DNA from: Lachnospiraceae bacterium
Lineage (GTDB): Bacteria; Bacillota; Clostridia; Lachnospirales; Lachnospiraceae
Length of the DNA stretch: 60,071 nucleotides
Direction: 5' to 3'
Assembly: GCA_024682375.1 (NCBI GenBank)
Contig: JAIKZI010000024.1
Coordinates: 1 to 60,071, forward strand
Part shown: piece by piece, positions 44,562 through 54,182 of the stretch
Position numbering within the stretch: the stretch's first letter is position 1
Layout of the letters: every line of letters starts with the position of its first letter
Translations under genes and position numbers: made by a program
The notes under the pieces: generated by a model
The model's input: only the letters and a program-made list of their open reading frames with translations
Told to the model about the DNA's origin: nothing
Database searches by the model: none

Positions 44562-44601
44562 ACTTCCTCCTTTATAGGCTATTAAATTTTTATCACGAGT
44601 A

Positions 44602-44630
44602 ACTATACGAGATTAAAAAAACAAAATCAA
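44602..44630 (-). promoter_or_regulatory. Promoter of pyrBI
   Basis: On the minus strand TTGATT (44625-44630), a 17 nt spacer and TATAGT (44602-44607), about 41 bases before the pyrB ATG. Confidence 0.75.
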
Positions 44631-44642
44631 GTACTAATTTTC

Positions 44643-44651
44643 TGTTATAAT
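44643..44651 (+). promoter_or_regulatory. Extended -10 promoter of the priA operon
   Basis: TGTTATAAT is an extended -10 (TG-N-TATAAT), 41 bases before the priA start. No convincing -35 is present, as is usual for this promoter class. Confidence 0.55.
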
Positions 44652-44692
44652 GTTTTTTAACGTGAGCAAAATTTTTTATAGAGGAGCATATA

Positions 44693-46921
44693 TTGTACGC
44701 AGATATAATCGTAGATATTACGCTTGAAAAACTGAATCACACCTTCCAATATGCAGTCCCGACTGATATGGAAGATAGGATAGCAATAGGACTTCTAGTG
44801 ACAATTCCATTTGGAAATAGAAATGTAAATGGAGTTGTAATTGGCCTTAGTGATGAACCAAAACTTGAAGTTTCGAAAATCAAACCTATAAAGGCTATCT
44901 CAAAGGAAGTTCCACCAAATAGAGATTTGGTCGAGCTTGCATCATGGATGAGTGATTATTTCGGCTCAACTATGAACCAGGCCCTTAAGACGACGCTTCC
45001 TCTTCGGAAAAAAGCAAAACCGAAGGAAAGAAAAATAGTCACCTTAGTATCTGATACAGAATATGTAAACGAATATTATAATAAATTGATTTCCAGAAAG
45101 AATCACTCGCTCGGAAAAGAGAGGCTTTTGAAAGAACTAATAGCAGAGAAAGAGATTCCTTGGGATGTCCTTATCGATAAACTTCATGTAACTTCAGAAA
45201 ATATCAGAAGTTTAGAGAAGGATAGAATTGTGGATATATCTTCCGTAAGAGTCTTCAGAGGTGCGATAAATATAGAAAATAGTTCGGATGTTAAAGTTGA
45301 ACTTAACAAAGCACAGCGGGAAGCCTGTGACATTTTTAAGGAGAATCGTAAGAATGGAATTCATAAACCATATCTTCTTTATGGTGTTACAGGAAGTGGT
45401 AAGACAGAAGTATATCTAAATATGATTGAGGATACACTTCGCATGGGAAAACAGGCTATAGTTTTAATTCCTGAAATTGCGCTTACCTATCAGACAGTTA
45501 TGAGATTCTATAATAGATTTGGAGATGTGGTATCTTTTATTAACTCAAAGATGTCTGAAGGCGAGAGAGTTGATCAGCTTGATAGAGCAGTTTCTGGGGA
45601 ATGCAAGATTATGATTGGACCTCGTTCTGCACTTTTCACACCTTTTTCAAATTTGGGTCTTATAATTGTCGATGAGGAACATGAAAGCTCATATAAGAGT
45701 GAACAGGCTCCTAGATATCATGCGGTTCCGACGGCTATAGAGAGAGCCAGGATAAATAATTGTGATGTGGTCTTAGGAAGTGCTACACCTTCTGTAGAGA
45801 CTTTTTACAATGCTAAGAGCGGAAATTATATCATGCTTAAACTTCCTGGCAGAGTTATGGACAGATCTATGGCGGAGACAGAAATCATAGATCTTGGCAA
45901 GGAACTTCGAAGTGGTAACCGTTCTATGTTTTCGAGAAGACTTAGAGAACTTATGAGCGATAGATTAGAGAAGAATGAACAGATTATGCTCTTCTTGAAT
46001 CGACGAGGAATGATGGGCTCGGTTTCCTGTAGAATGTGTGGAACGGTTCTTAAGTGTCCGCATTGTGATGTACCACTTTCTTTACATAGAGATGGTAAAT
46101 TGCATTGCCATTATTGCGGAACTATAGTAGAGAGACCGAAGGCTTGTCCAAAGTGTCAGTCGGTAATGATTGGTACAATGAAAGCCGGAACTGAAAGTGT
46201 AGAAGATAATGTAAAGAAACTTTTTCCAAATGCCAGGGTTCTACGTATGGATGCTGACACTACAAAGGGAAAGGGCGGACACGAGAAGATATTATCTGCT
46301 TTTGCAAATGATGAAGCCGATATTCTTATCGGTACTCAGATGATTGTAAAAGGACATGACTTTCCTAATGTAACTTTGATGGGAGTTTTGGCTGCAGATT
46401 TATCTTTAAACGCTTCAAACTTCAGAGCATCAGAGAATACTTTTGATCTTTTAGTTCAGGCAGCCGGAAGATCTGGTCGAGGTGAGAAGAGAGGAAATGT
46501 AGTCATTCAGACATATCAGCCTGATCACTATTGTATAGAGAGTTCTTCTAAACAGGATTATGAAGGCTTTTATGATAGTGAGGTTATGTTTAGAAGAGTT
46601 GGAGCATATCCACCATTTGGACATCTTCTAAAAGTCTTGATTGAATGCAAAAATGAAAACAGGATTGAATTTTTTGCAAACAATTTGGCAAAGTTTGTGA
46701 AGGAAAATTTGGGTGAGGATGATTTTTTCCAGAAAACTAAAGTTTTAGGTCCTGAGGATGATTATCCTAAGAAGGTAAATGATGTCTATAGAAAGACACT
46801 CTATCTAAAAGATAGACATTATGATAGACTAATCAAGGCAAAAAAATTGATTTCAGATGGTTTTAGTCAGATAGATGGAAATAATTATGTGAATATCTGG
46901 TTTGACTATGATCCGTTGTAG
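44693..46921 (+). CDS. priA: Primosomal replication restart helicase PriA
   Basis: 742 residues. The N-terminal 3'-DNA-binding domain (about 1-110) is followed by the helicase lobes: Walker A YGVTGSGKTEVYL, DEEHESSYKSEQAPRYH (DEAH-like) and QAAGRSGRGEKRG (motif VI). The zinc clusters are CRMCGTVLKCPHC and CHYCG...CPKC. It reloads DnaB at stalled forks. The start is TTG 44693 with GAGGAG 6 bases upstream. It begins a run of closely spaced same-strand genes (def, fmt, rsmB, rlmN, stp, prkC, rsgA, rpe, thiN). Confidence 0.96.
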   Translation: MYADIIVDITLEKLNHTFQYAVPTDMEDRIAIGLLVTIPFGNRNVNGVVIGLSDEPKLEVSKIKPIKAISKEVPPNRDLVELASWMSDYFGSTMNQALKTTLPLRKKAKPKERKIVTLVSDTEYVNEYYNKLISRKNHSLGKERLLKELIAEKEIPWDVLIDKLHVTSENIRSLEKDRIVDISSVRVFRGAINIENSSDVKVELNKAQREACDIFKENRKNGIHKPYLLYGVTGSGKTEVYLNMIEDTLRMGKQAIVLIPEIALTYQTVMRFYNRFGDVVSFINSKMSEGERVDQLDRAVSGECKIMIGPRSALFTPFSNLGLIIVDEEHESSYKSEQAPRYHAVPTAIERARINNCDVVLGSATPSVETFYNAKSGNYIMLKLPGRVMDRSMAETEIIDLGKELRSGNRSMFSRRLRELMSDRLEKNEQIMLFLNRRGMMGSVSCRMCGTVLKCPHCDVPLSLHRDGKLHCHYCGTIVERPKACPKCQSVMIGTMKAGTESVEDNVKKLFPNARVLRMDADTTKGKGGHEKILSAFANDEADILIGTQMIVKGHDFPNVTLMGVLAADLSLNASNFRASENTFDLLVQAAGRSGRGEKRGNVVIQTYQPDHYCIESSSKQDYEGFYDSEVMFRRVGAYPPFGHLLKVLIECKNENRIEFFANNLAKFVKENLGEDDFFQKTKVLGPEDDYPKKVNDVYRKTLYLKDRHYDRLIKAKKLISDGFSQIDGNNYVNIWFDYDPL

Positions 46922-46942
46922 AATATAGAAAGAGGTAAGTTT

Positions 46943-47437
46943 ATGGCACTTAGAAATTTAAGAATTGAGGGCGATGAGATTTTAAATAAGATAAGTCGTC
47001 CTATTACAGAAATGAAGGATAGATACCAGGAATTAATCGACGATATGCTTGAGACTATGTATGAGAACGAAGGCGTTGGCCTCGCAGCAGTTCAGGTAGG
47101 AGTACTTCGTAGAATCGTAGTCATCGATATTGGAGAAGGCCCGGTAGTTCTTATCAATCCTGAAATTGTAGAATCAGATGGAGAACAGACTGGTTCTGAA
47201 GGATGTCTTTCAATTCCTGGAAAGGCAGGAATCGTAACGCGTCCTAACCATGTAAAGGTAAAGGCATTAGATCGTGATATGAAAGAATTCGAGTTCGAAG
47301 CAGAAGGATTCTTCGCTAGAGCTTGTTGCCATGAAATCGATCATTTGGATGGACACCTTTACACAGAAATCGCTGAAGGTGATTTAATCGATGTTTCAGC
47401 TGAAGCTGATGATGAAGAATTCGAAGATTTCGAATAA
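46943..47437 (+). CDS. def: Peptide deformylase
   Basis: 164 residues. It removes the formyl group from nascent N-terminal Met. The three motifs are complete: [18 protein letters not shown] (metal Cys) and HEIDHLDG (metal His pair and Glu). The C-terminus is acidic ([11 protein letters not shown]). It pairs with fmt, the enzyme that puts the formyl group on. Confidence 0.97.
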   Translation: MALRNLRIEGDEILNKISRPITEMKDRYQELIDDMLETMYENEGVGLAAVQVGVLRRIVVIDIGEGPVVLINPEIVESDGEQTGSEGCLSIPGKAGIVTRPNHVKVKALDRDMKEFEFEAEGFFARACCHEIDHLDGHLYTEIAEGDLIDVSAEADDEEFEDFE

Positions 47438-47511
47438 AATATAAACTCAATTTAATATTCTAATATAAATGTTAAACTACATAGTAATTTTTTTGAAAGG
47501 AAATATGTTAG

Positions 47512-48453
47512 ATGAAGATTGTTTTTATGGGAACGCCTGATTTTACGATTCCTATATTAGATTCTATAAAAAAGGCTGGACATGAGATTGTTCTAGTTGT
47601 AACTCAGCCTGACAAACCTAGAGGAAGGAAGAAAGAACTCATGCCTCCTCCAGCGAAGGTTTGGGCTATAGAGAATGGGATTCCTGTATTTCAGCCAGAG
47701 AGAATTAAGAGAGAAGAGGCTGTTAATGAATTAAAGAAATATCCTTGTGATGTTTGTGTAGTTGCAGCTTTCGGACAGATCCTTTCAAAAGAAATTTTGG
47801 ATATGCCAAGACTTGGATGTGTAAATGTACATGCTTCTTTGCTTCCAAAGTATAGAGGAGCGGCTCCAATTCAGTGGGCTATTCTAAATGGTGATAAGAT
47901 AACGGGTGTCACTACAATGCAGATGGGTGTAGGACTCGATGATGGAGATATGCTTCTTCAGAAGAGAGTTGCTATTTCTCCAAAGGAAACAGGCGGAAGC
48001 CTATTTGATAAACTTGCAATCGAGGGTGGTTCACTAATCGTTGAGACATTAAAAGGTCTTGAAGAAGGAAGCATTACACCTATTCCTCAGAATGAGGAGG
48101 AAGCTACACATGTAGGTATGATAAAGAAGGAGCTCGGCAATCTCGATTTTACAAAGAGTGCTAAAGTCCTTTCTAATTATGTAAAGGGATTGAATCCTTG
48201 GCCATGCGCATATACTTTCTGTAAGGGTAAGATGCTAAAAATATGGGCTGCTGAAGCAGTTGATTTTGATTCTAAGAAAGAATGTGGAGAGGTTATTCTT
48301 CCTGACAAGAATACTCTTTATATTCAAACAAAAGATGGTGTGCTTTCAGTATTAGAGATTCAGGCGGAAGGCAAGAAGAGAATGCCGATTTCTGATTTCT
48401 TGAGAGGTAATCACTTAGAGGCTGGAGATATTTGTATTCAGAATCGAGGTTAA
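47512..48453 (+). CDS. fmt: Methionyl-tRNA formyltransferase
   Basis: 313 residues. Formylates initiator Met-tRNA using 10-formyl-THF. Catalytic motif HASLLPKYRGAAPIQW holds the essential His, and GVTTMQMGVGLDDGDML follows. The C-terminal OB-like domain (about 205-310) binds the tRNA. A GAAAGG site precedes ATG 47512. Confidence 0.97.
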   Translation: MKIVFMGTPDFTIPILDSIKKAGHEIVLVVTQPDKPRGRKKELMPPPAKVWAIENGIPVFQPERIKREEAVNELKKYPCDVCVVAAFGQILSKEILDMPRLGCVNVHASLLPKYRGAAPIQWAILNGDKITGVTTMQMGVGLDDGDMLLQKRVAISPKETGGSLFDKLAIEGGSLIVETLKGLEEGSITPIPQNEEEATHVGMIKKELGNLDFTKSAKVLSNYVKGLNPWPCAYTFCKGKMLKIWAAEAVDFDSKKECGEVILPDKNTLYIQTKDGVLSVLEIQAEGKKRMPISDFLRGNHLEAGDICIQNRG

Positions 48454-48456
48454 TTT

Positions 48457-49176
48457 ATGATGGGCTATGGTTATTATGGAATGATGTTTGATCCGACGTA
48501 TATTTTTATTTTAATCGGTGTAGCGATTTCTTTAATCGCATCGGCTAATGTAAAAAGTACGTTTGCTAAATATAATGAAATCGATAGTGATTCAGGACTT
48601 AGAGGCTGCGATGTGGCTAAAAGAATTCTTGAATTGAATGGTTTGTGTGATGTAGCGGTAGAGCATGTATCAGGAGATTTGACAGACCACTATGATCCTG
48701 CTACCCGTACAGTAAGACTTTCAGATACTGTATATGGAGAGCGAAGTGTCGCAGCTATCGGTGTAGCAGCACATGAATGTGGACATGCTATTCAGCACCA
48801 GCATAACTATGCACCTCTTGGATTTAGAAGCGCTTTGGTTCCAGTTGCAAATATTGGTGCCACAATTTCATGGCCTTTGGTTTTAGTTGGATTATTTATG
48901 AATGCTTCATTGGGCAAATATCTAATTGGAGCAGGTATAATCATGTTTATGGCAGCTGTACTTTTTCATGTGGTAACTCTTCCTGTAGAGTTCAATGCAT
49001 CAAGAAGAGCCTTAGCTAATTTGAAACAGTACCATATTATTGATGATAATGAAGTAGATATGGCAAAAAGTGTCCTTGTAGCCGCAGCGCTTACATATGT
49101 TGCAGGTGTACTGAGTGCACTTCTTCAGTTACTTCGACTAGTACTCATCGCACGTAGCTTTACAGACGATGAATAG
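48457..49176 (+). CDS. Membrane zinc metallopeptidase (YugP family)
   Basis: 239 residues with about four hydrophobic segments (about 12-28, 125-140, 150-170 and 205-225). The zinc motif AAHECGHAIQHQ (HExxH) lies near residue 108-116, and Glu-containing LPVEFNASRRAL supplies the likely third ligand. It belongs to the YugP-type neutral zinc metallopeptidases, whose substrates are unknown. It begins 4 bases after fmt, a conserved position in Clostridia. Confidence 0.88.
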   Translation: MMGYGYYGMMFDPTYIFILIGVAISLIASANVKSTFAKYNEIDSDSGLRGCDVAKRILELNGLCDVAVEHVSGDLTDHYDPATRTVRLSDTVYGERSVAAIGVAAHECGHAIQHQHNYAPLGFRSALVPVANIGATISWPLVLVGLFMNASLGKYLIGAGIIMFMAAVLFHVVTLPVEFNASRRALANLKQYHIIDDNEVDMAKSVLVAAALTYVAGVLSALLQLLRLVLIARSFTDDE

Positions 49177-49199
49177 AATTTTTTGAATGGAATTAATAG

Positions 49200-50480
49200 A
49201 TGTCAGATGTAGTAAATATAAGAAAACTATCAGCAGAACTTACATATTTGATTCTCGAAGATAATGAGTTTGAAAATGTGGTTTTAGATGGTCTGCAGAT
49301 TAAATATGCCTTTTTAAGTGAGAGCGATAGACATTTTATCGTAAGACTTGTAAAAGGAACAGTTGAAAGAAAACTAGAATTAGATTTTTATATCAATTCT
49401 CTTTCGAAGACACCTGTTAGAAAGATGAAAAAATGGGTACGTACTATTCTTCGAAATGCTATTTACCAGATCAGATATATGGATAGTTCCAAAGATTATG
49501 CAGTGGTAAATGAAGCTGTAAAACTTGTTAAGGCTTTCAAATATCCTCAGTTTAGAGGTTTTGTAAATGGAGTGCTTAGAAATTATATCCGAGAGATGGA
49601 TAATCTCACACCAAATACATTAGAAGCTAAATATTCAGTTCCACAGTGGATTATTGATTCTTTTGAAAATGAGCTGGGAAAAGAGGATACTATAAAAACA
49701 TTGGATGCTTTTTTGAAGCAGAGTCCTCTTACTATAAGGCTGAATACCTTCAAAGGAAATCCAGAAGATATTTTAAAAGAAATTCAGGAAGAAGGCTTTG
49801 GAGTAGAAGAAGTTGATTCTGGATTTAATATTTATAATTTGAAAAATATAGATTCTTTGAGCAAATCAAAGGCTCTTTTAGATGGTAAATTCTATATTCA
49901 GGATTATAGTTCCATGAAACCTGTTATGCTGGCGGGAATTAAAAATGGAATGAAGGTTTTAGATGTTTGTGCAGCACCAGGTGGAAAAACTATCATGGCA
50001 AGTGAGTGCACAAAAGATGGCCAGGTAGTATCTTGTGATATATCTTCTAAAAAGACTGATATAATTAAAGAAAATGCAAAACGTATGGGAGCATCAAATA
50101 TCGATGTAAGAATAAATGATGCAACCGTTTTTAACGAAGATTTTGAGAATGCTTTTGACATAATTATTTTAGATGTGCCTTGCTCAGGTCTTGGAGTTAT
50201 AGGTAGAAAAGCAGATCTTAGATATAGAGTGAAGAAGGAAGATCTTCTTTCTTTACAGACTATTCAAAGACAGATTATTGATAATGCAAAACGTTATGTA
50301 AGAAATGGTGGAAGGATTATTTTTTCCACATGTACAATAGATAAACTTGAAAATGAAGACAATAAAGATTATATTTTAAAAACATGTCCTAATCTAAAAT
50401 TGATTTCGGAAGAGAAGATTCTTCCTTTCAATTATGGTTCGGACGGATTCTATATTGCAGTATTTGAAAGTAAGAATTAG
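49200..50480 (+). CDS. rsmB: 16S rRNA (cytosine-967-C5)-methyltransferase
   Basis: 426 residues. The N-terminal NusB-like RNA-binding domain (about 1-130) is followed by a Rossmann methyltransferase: VLDVCAAPGGKT binds SAM, LDVPCSGLGVIGRK carries the first Cys (PC motif) and FSTCTID the catalytic Cys (TC motif). The rlmN ATG directly follows its stop. Confidence 0.94.
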   Translation: MSDVVNIRKLSAELTYLILEDNEFENVVLDGLQIKYAFLSESDRHFIVRLVKGTVERKLELDFYINSLSKTPVRKMKKWVRTILRNAIYQIRYMDSSKDYAVVNEAVKLVKAFKYPQFRGFVNGVLRNYIREMDNLTPNTLEAKYSVPQWIIDSFENELGKEDTIKTLDAFLKQSPLTIRLNTFKGNPEDILKEIQEEGFGVEEVDSGFNIYNLKNIDSLSKSKALLDGKFYIQDYSSMKPVMLAGIKNGMKVLDVCAAPGGKTIMASECTKDGQVVSCDISSKKTDIIKENAKRMGASNIDVRINDATVFNEDFENAFDIIILDVPCSGLGVIGRKADLRYRVKKEDLLSLQTIQRQIIDNAKRYVRNGGRIIFSTCTIDKLENEDNKDYILKTCPNLKLISEEKILPFNYGSDGFYIAVFESKN

Positions 50481-51509
50481 ATGGATATTAGATCTTTAGA
50501 TTTAGATGAATTAACAGAATTTATAGAAGGACTGGGAGAAAAGAAGTTCCGTGCAAAGCAGATTTACAGATGGCTTCATGTATCTTTGGTTTCTTCCTAC
50601 GAGGAAATGCGTAATATTCCAAAATCCCTTCAGGAAAAGCTTTCCGAAGTAGCTCCTCTATATAGTTTGAAGATATATGATCTCCAGGTTTCAAAATTGG
50701 ATGGAACCAGAAAGTACCTATTCGAACTTGAAGATGGAAATATGATTGAGGCTGTACTTATGAAGTATAAGCATGGTAATTCAGTTTGTATTTCGTCTGA
50801 GGTTGGTTGTAGAATGGGTTGTACTTTCTGTGCGTCTGCAATTGGAGGTCTGATAAGACAGCTTTCAACCGGCGAAATGCTGGATGAAATATACAGAATT
50901 CAGTCAGAAATCGGTGAGAGGGTTTCGAATATCGTAATCATGGGAACGGGTGAACCTCTCGATAATTACGATAATGTGGTAAAATTCCTTCATATGGTTT
51001 CTGATGAAAATGGCTTAAATATAAGTCAGAGAAATATTACACTTTCCACTTCGGGAATTGTAGAAGGTATTTATGAGTTAGCAAAGGAAAATTTATCAAT
51101 CACACTTGCTCTTTCTCTTCATGCGACTACACAGGAAAGAAGAGCTCGATTGATGCCTATCGCAGGACAGTACGATATTTTAGATGCTGTTGGGGCTATG
51201 AGAGATTATGCTAATTCTACGGGGCGAAGAGTTACTTTTGAGTATAGCTTGATTCACGGTGAGAATGATACAGATGAAGATGCTAGAAGATTAGCTGATC
51301 TAGTTTCTGGAATTATGTGTCATATAAACCTCATTCCGGTCAACCCGGTGAGGGAAAGAAACTTTGAAAGACCTAATCATGAAGCGGTCCTGGCATTCCA
51401 AAAGAAACTTGAAAATTATGGTATAAATGTTACTATTAGGAGAGAATTGGGCCGGGATATTGATGGAGCCTGCGGACAGTTAAGAAGACGGCACTTGAAG
51501 GGACATTGA
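50481..51509 (+). CDS. rlmN: Dual-specificity 23S rRNA/tRNA adenine-C2 methyltransferase
   Basis: 342 residues. A radical SAM enzyme: GCRMGCTFCAS is the CxxxCxxC cluster site. The methyl-carrying Cys near residue 330 is in GACGQLRRRH. It methylates A2503 of 23S rRNA and A37 of some tRNAs. It begins on the base after the rsmB stop and ends 4 bases before the PP2C gene, in a conserved Firmicutes order. Confidence 0.96.
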   Translation: MDIRSLDLDELTEFIEGLGEKKFRAKQIYRWLHVSLVSSYEEMRNIPKSLQEKLSEVAPLYSLKIYDLQVSKLDGTRKYLFELEDGNMIEAVLMKYKHGNSVCISSEVGCRMGCTFCASAIGGLIRQLSTGEMLDEIYRIQSEIGERVSNIVIMGTGEPLDNYDNVVKFLHMVSDENGLNISQRNITLSTSGIVEGIYELAKENLSITLALSLHATTQERRARLMPIAGQYDILDAVGAMRDYANSTGRRVTFEYSLIHGENDTDEDARRLADLVSGIMCHINLIPVNPVRERNFERPNHEAVLAFQKKLENYGINVTIRRELGRDIDGACGQLRRRHLKGH

Positions 51510-51513
51510 TTAA

Positions 51514-52245
51514 ATGAAATTCATCTCAGTCACTGATCCAGGAGTGACTCGTTTGAAGAACGAAGATGTATTCTTTGCATCGAAGGATTCAATCGGATTA
51601 CTTCCTAATCTGTTTTTCGTCGCGGACGGAATGGGTGGTGAAAAGGCTGGTTTGTATGCAGCGCAGACAGCAGCTAATACCATAGTTACAGATTTGATGG
51701 GATCGAAAGAAAGGGAACCAGTTAAAGCTATAAAAGCAGCTATTGAAGATGCAAATCTCAAGTTGTTTGAAGAAGCCCAAGCGGACCCTGAAAAAGAAAG
51801 CATGGGAACTACTTTAGTTCTTGCGTGCATATATGATGATCACCTAATCATTGCAAATGTAGGTGATAGTAGATTGTATGTTTCCAAGAATGATAGAATT
51901 ACCCAGATAACCAGAGATCATTCTTATGTGGATGAACTGGTTAGATATGGTAAGGTATCAGAACTTGCAGCGAAACATCACCCTAAGAGACACTATATTA
52001 CACGTGCAGTGGGTGCTGAAAACAAAATATCAATTGACTTCTTTGATCTAGAATTAGACCAAAGTGATATTTTTATGCTTTGTTCAGATGGATTGACAAA
52101 CATGCTTTTGGATGAAGAGATTCAGGCGATACTCCGTTCTGGAAAATCTCTTGAAGAGATGTCAAAGGAACTTGTAGATAGAGCTAATGCTATGGGTGGC
52201 GAAGATAATATAACAATAGTTATTGTCGACCCTGAGATTAAATAG
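51514..52245 (+). CDS. stp: PP2C-type serine/threonine phosphatase (Stp/PrpC)
   Basis: 243 residues. PP2C metal motifs are visible: TRLKNEDVFF, FVADGMGGEKAG (metal Asp-Gly), IANVGDSRLY, LCSDGLTNML and GGEDNITIV. It removes phosphates placed by the PASTA kinase encoded next, 14 bases downstream, and acts in the cytosol. Confidence 0.96.
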   Translation: MKFISVTDPGVTRLKNEDVFFASKDSIGLLPNLFFVADGMGGEKAGLYAAQTAANTIVTDLMGSKEREPVKAIKAAIEDANLKLFEEAQADPEKESMGTTLVLACIYDDHLIIANVGDSRLYVSKNDRITQITRDHSYVDELVRYGKVSELAAKHHPKRHYITRAVGAENKISIDFFDLELDQSDIFMLCSDGLTNMLLDEEIQAILRSGKSLEEMSKELVDRANAMGGEDNITIVIVDPEIK

Positions 52246-52259
52246 ATTTGAGGTAGTTT

Positions 52260-54170
52260 ATGTTACAGACAGGATCTTTTTTAGCAGATCGATATGAGAT
52301 AATTGAAAAAATCGGAACTGGCGGAATGTCAGATGTATACCGTGCAGTTGATCAGGTTCTTAGCCGTGAAGTCGCTGTAAAGGTTTTAAAAGAAGAGTTC
52401 GCTGAAGATGAGAATTTCGTTTCAAAATTCCGTTCAGAAGCACAGAACGCTGCTCGTCTAGAGCATCCTAATATTGTAAATATCTATGATGTAGGATCAG
52501 AAGATGGTCTATATTACATCATTATGGAATATGTAGAAGGTATCACTTTAAAGACTTACATCGAGAAGAAGGGACACCTGAACTACAAAGAGGTTATCAG
52601 TATCGCAATTCAGGTTGGACGTGGTATTGAGTCTGCGCATAAGAATCACATCATACATCGTGATATCAAGCCTCAGAATATTATTATTTCAAAAGAAGGT
52701 AAGGTTAAGGTAACTGATTTTGGTATCGCTCGTGCTGCATCAGGAAAGACTGTTTCAGCAGAAGCAATGGGTTCAGTTCACTATATCTCACCTGAACAGG
52801 CTAGAAATGGTTATGTAACTGAGAGATCAGACATCTATTCTCTCGGTATTGTTATGTATGAGATGGCAACAGGAAGTGTTCCTTTTGATGGTGACACAGC
52901 TGTTTCCGTTGCACTTAAACATCTTCAGGGAGAGATGACTCCTCCTAGCAAGTTGGTTGAGGATATTCCAGTAGCTCTTGAGAGAATTATTATTAAAGCT
53001 ACTATGAAGAGTCCTGAAAGAAGATATGCAGATGTAGATGAGCTTCTTATCGATTTGAAGAAAGCTCTTGTTACACCAGATGAGGATTTTGTAGTAATTC
53101 CTGATCCAAACGACACAGATAAGACAAAAGTTATTACAAAAGAAGATTTGGATAAAATCAGAGAGCAGTCTGAACCTGATATGTCTGATTTAGAAGACGA
53201 TGACGATGAAGATGATGATAAGTTAAATCCAAAGATGGAAAAGGCTGTAACAATTATGAGTATTGCAGCTGCTGTAATCATCGCACTTGTAGTTATCTAT
53301 ATGATTGGTAGTATCTTTGGATGGTTCAAGTTCTCATCAAAATCAAACAAAGAGGATACAAAGGTAGAAGAGGAAGCTGGAAATATCAAGGTTCCTGATT
53401 TACTTGGTAAGTCAAAATCAGAAGTAAAAGAACTTTTGAAGGAAAAAGGACTTAAATTTGATGATGCAGGTACAAGAGCATCTGAAAAATATAAGAAGGG
53501 TACTGCTTGCTACCAGAACATCAAAGAAGGTGTAAAGGTAAAGAAGAATACAAAGATCAGAGTTGCATTCTCAAGTGGCAAGTCAGACAAGGAAGTAGAA
53601 GTTCCTTCAGTTGTAGGTATGACTGAAAGACAGGCTATTTCAGCACTTGATGAAGCTGGATTTGAATCTACAGTTTCATACAGCGAGAGCGACAGCGTAG
53701 AGCAGGGTAAAGTTATCAGCCAGAGCCCAAATGGAAATGCCAAGGCTGAAGAAGGATCTACTGTAAAGATTGTCGTATCACAGGGTAAGAAGCAGGTTCA
53801 GGTTCCTCATGTAGCAGGTGTATCTGAAGCAGATGCCAGAAACACAATCAGTGCTGCAGGATTGAATGTAGTTGTATCTTATGAGACAGATGATAACTAT
53901 GTAGGTAAGGTTATCCGTCAGACTCCAGATGGTGGTTTCGTAAATTCAGGTGATACTATTACTGTTGTAGTAGGTAAGGCATCTGAGAAGCCGGTACAGA
54001 AGGAAGAGACAAAACCTTCAACAGATAATACAAACACAAATACTGGTACTAACACTGGAAACAATTCAGGAAACAATAGCGGATCTAACACTGGTTCAAA
54101 TACTGGTACAAACACAGGTGATAGCGGTAGTTCAGATTCTTCAAACAGTGGAAGCCAGACCAACCCATAA
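52260..54170 (+). CDS. prkC: PASTA-domain Ser/Thr protein kinase (PrkC/Stk1)
   Basis: 636 residues. Kinase domain 1-270: IGTGGMSDVYRA (P-loop), VAVKVL (Lys), HRDIKPQNI (catalytic loop), DFG. A very acidic linker (DLEDDDDEDDDK) precedes one membrane helix (about 325-350). Outside the cell are three PASTA domains beginning IKVPDLLGKS, VEVPSVVGMT and VQVPHVAGVS, which bind peptidoglycan fragments. The final 50 residues are a Thr/Asn/Gly/Ser low-complexity tail, probably a flexible wall-spanning end. It signals growth and cell-wall state together with the upstream phosphatase. Confidence 0.97.
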   Translation: MLQTGSFLADRYEIIEKIGTGGMSDVYRAVDQVLSREVAVKVLKEEFAEDENFVSKFRSEAQNAARLEHPNIVNIYDVGSEDGLYYIIMEYVEGITLKTYIEKKGHLNYKEVISIAIQVGRGIESAHKNHIIHRDIKPQNIIISKEGKVKVTDFGIARAASGKTVSAEAMGSVHYISPEQARNGYVTERSDIYSLGIVMYEMATGSVPFDGDTAVSVALKHLQGEMTPPSKLVEDIPVALERIIIKATMKSPERRYADVDELLIDLKKALVTPDEDFVVIPDPNDTDKTKVITKEDLDKIREQSEPDMSDLEDDDDEDDDKLNPKMEKAVTIMSIAAAVIIALVVIYMIGSIFGWFKFSSKSNKEDTKVEEEAGNIKVPDLLGKSKSEVKELLKEKGLKFDDAGTRASEKYKKGTACYQNIKEGVKVKKNTKIRVAFSSGKSDKEVEVPSVVGMTERQAISALDEAGFESTVSYSESDSVEQGKVISQSPNGNAKAEEGSTVKIVVSQGKKQVQVPHVAGVSEADARNTISAAGLNVVVSYETDDNYVGKVIRQTPDGGFVNSGDTITVVVGKASEKPVQKEETKPSTDNTNTNTGTNTGNNSGNNSGSNTGSNTGTNTGDSGSSDSSNSGSQTNP

Positions 54171-54182
54171 TAGATACGAGGT

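Noticed and set aside
44562-44601. PyrR-type attenuator in the pyrB leader
   Set aside because: The leader between promoter and ATG is only about 40 bases and has no hairpin pair or T-run.
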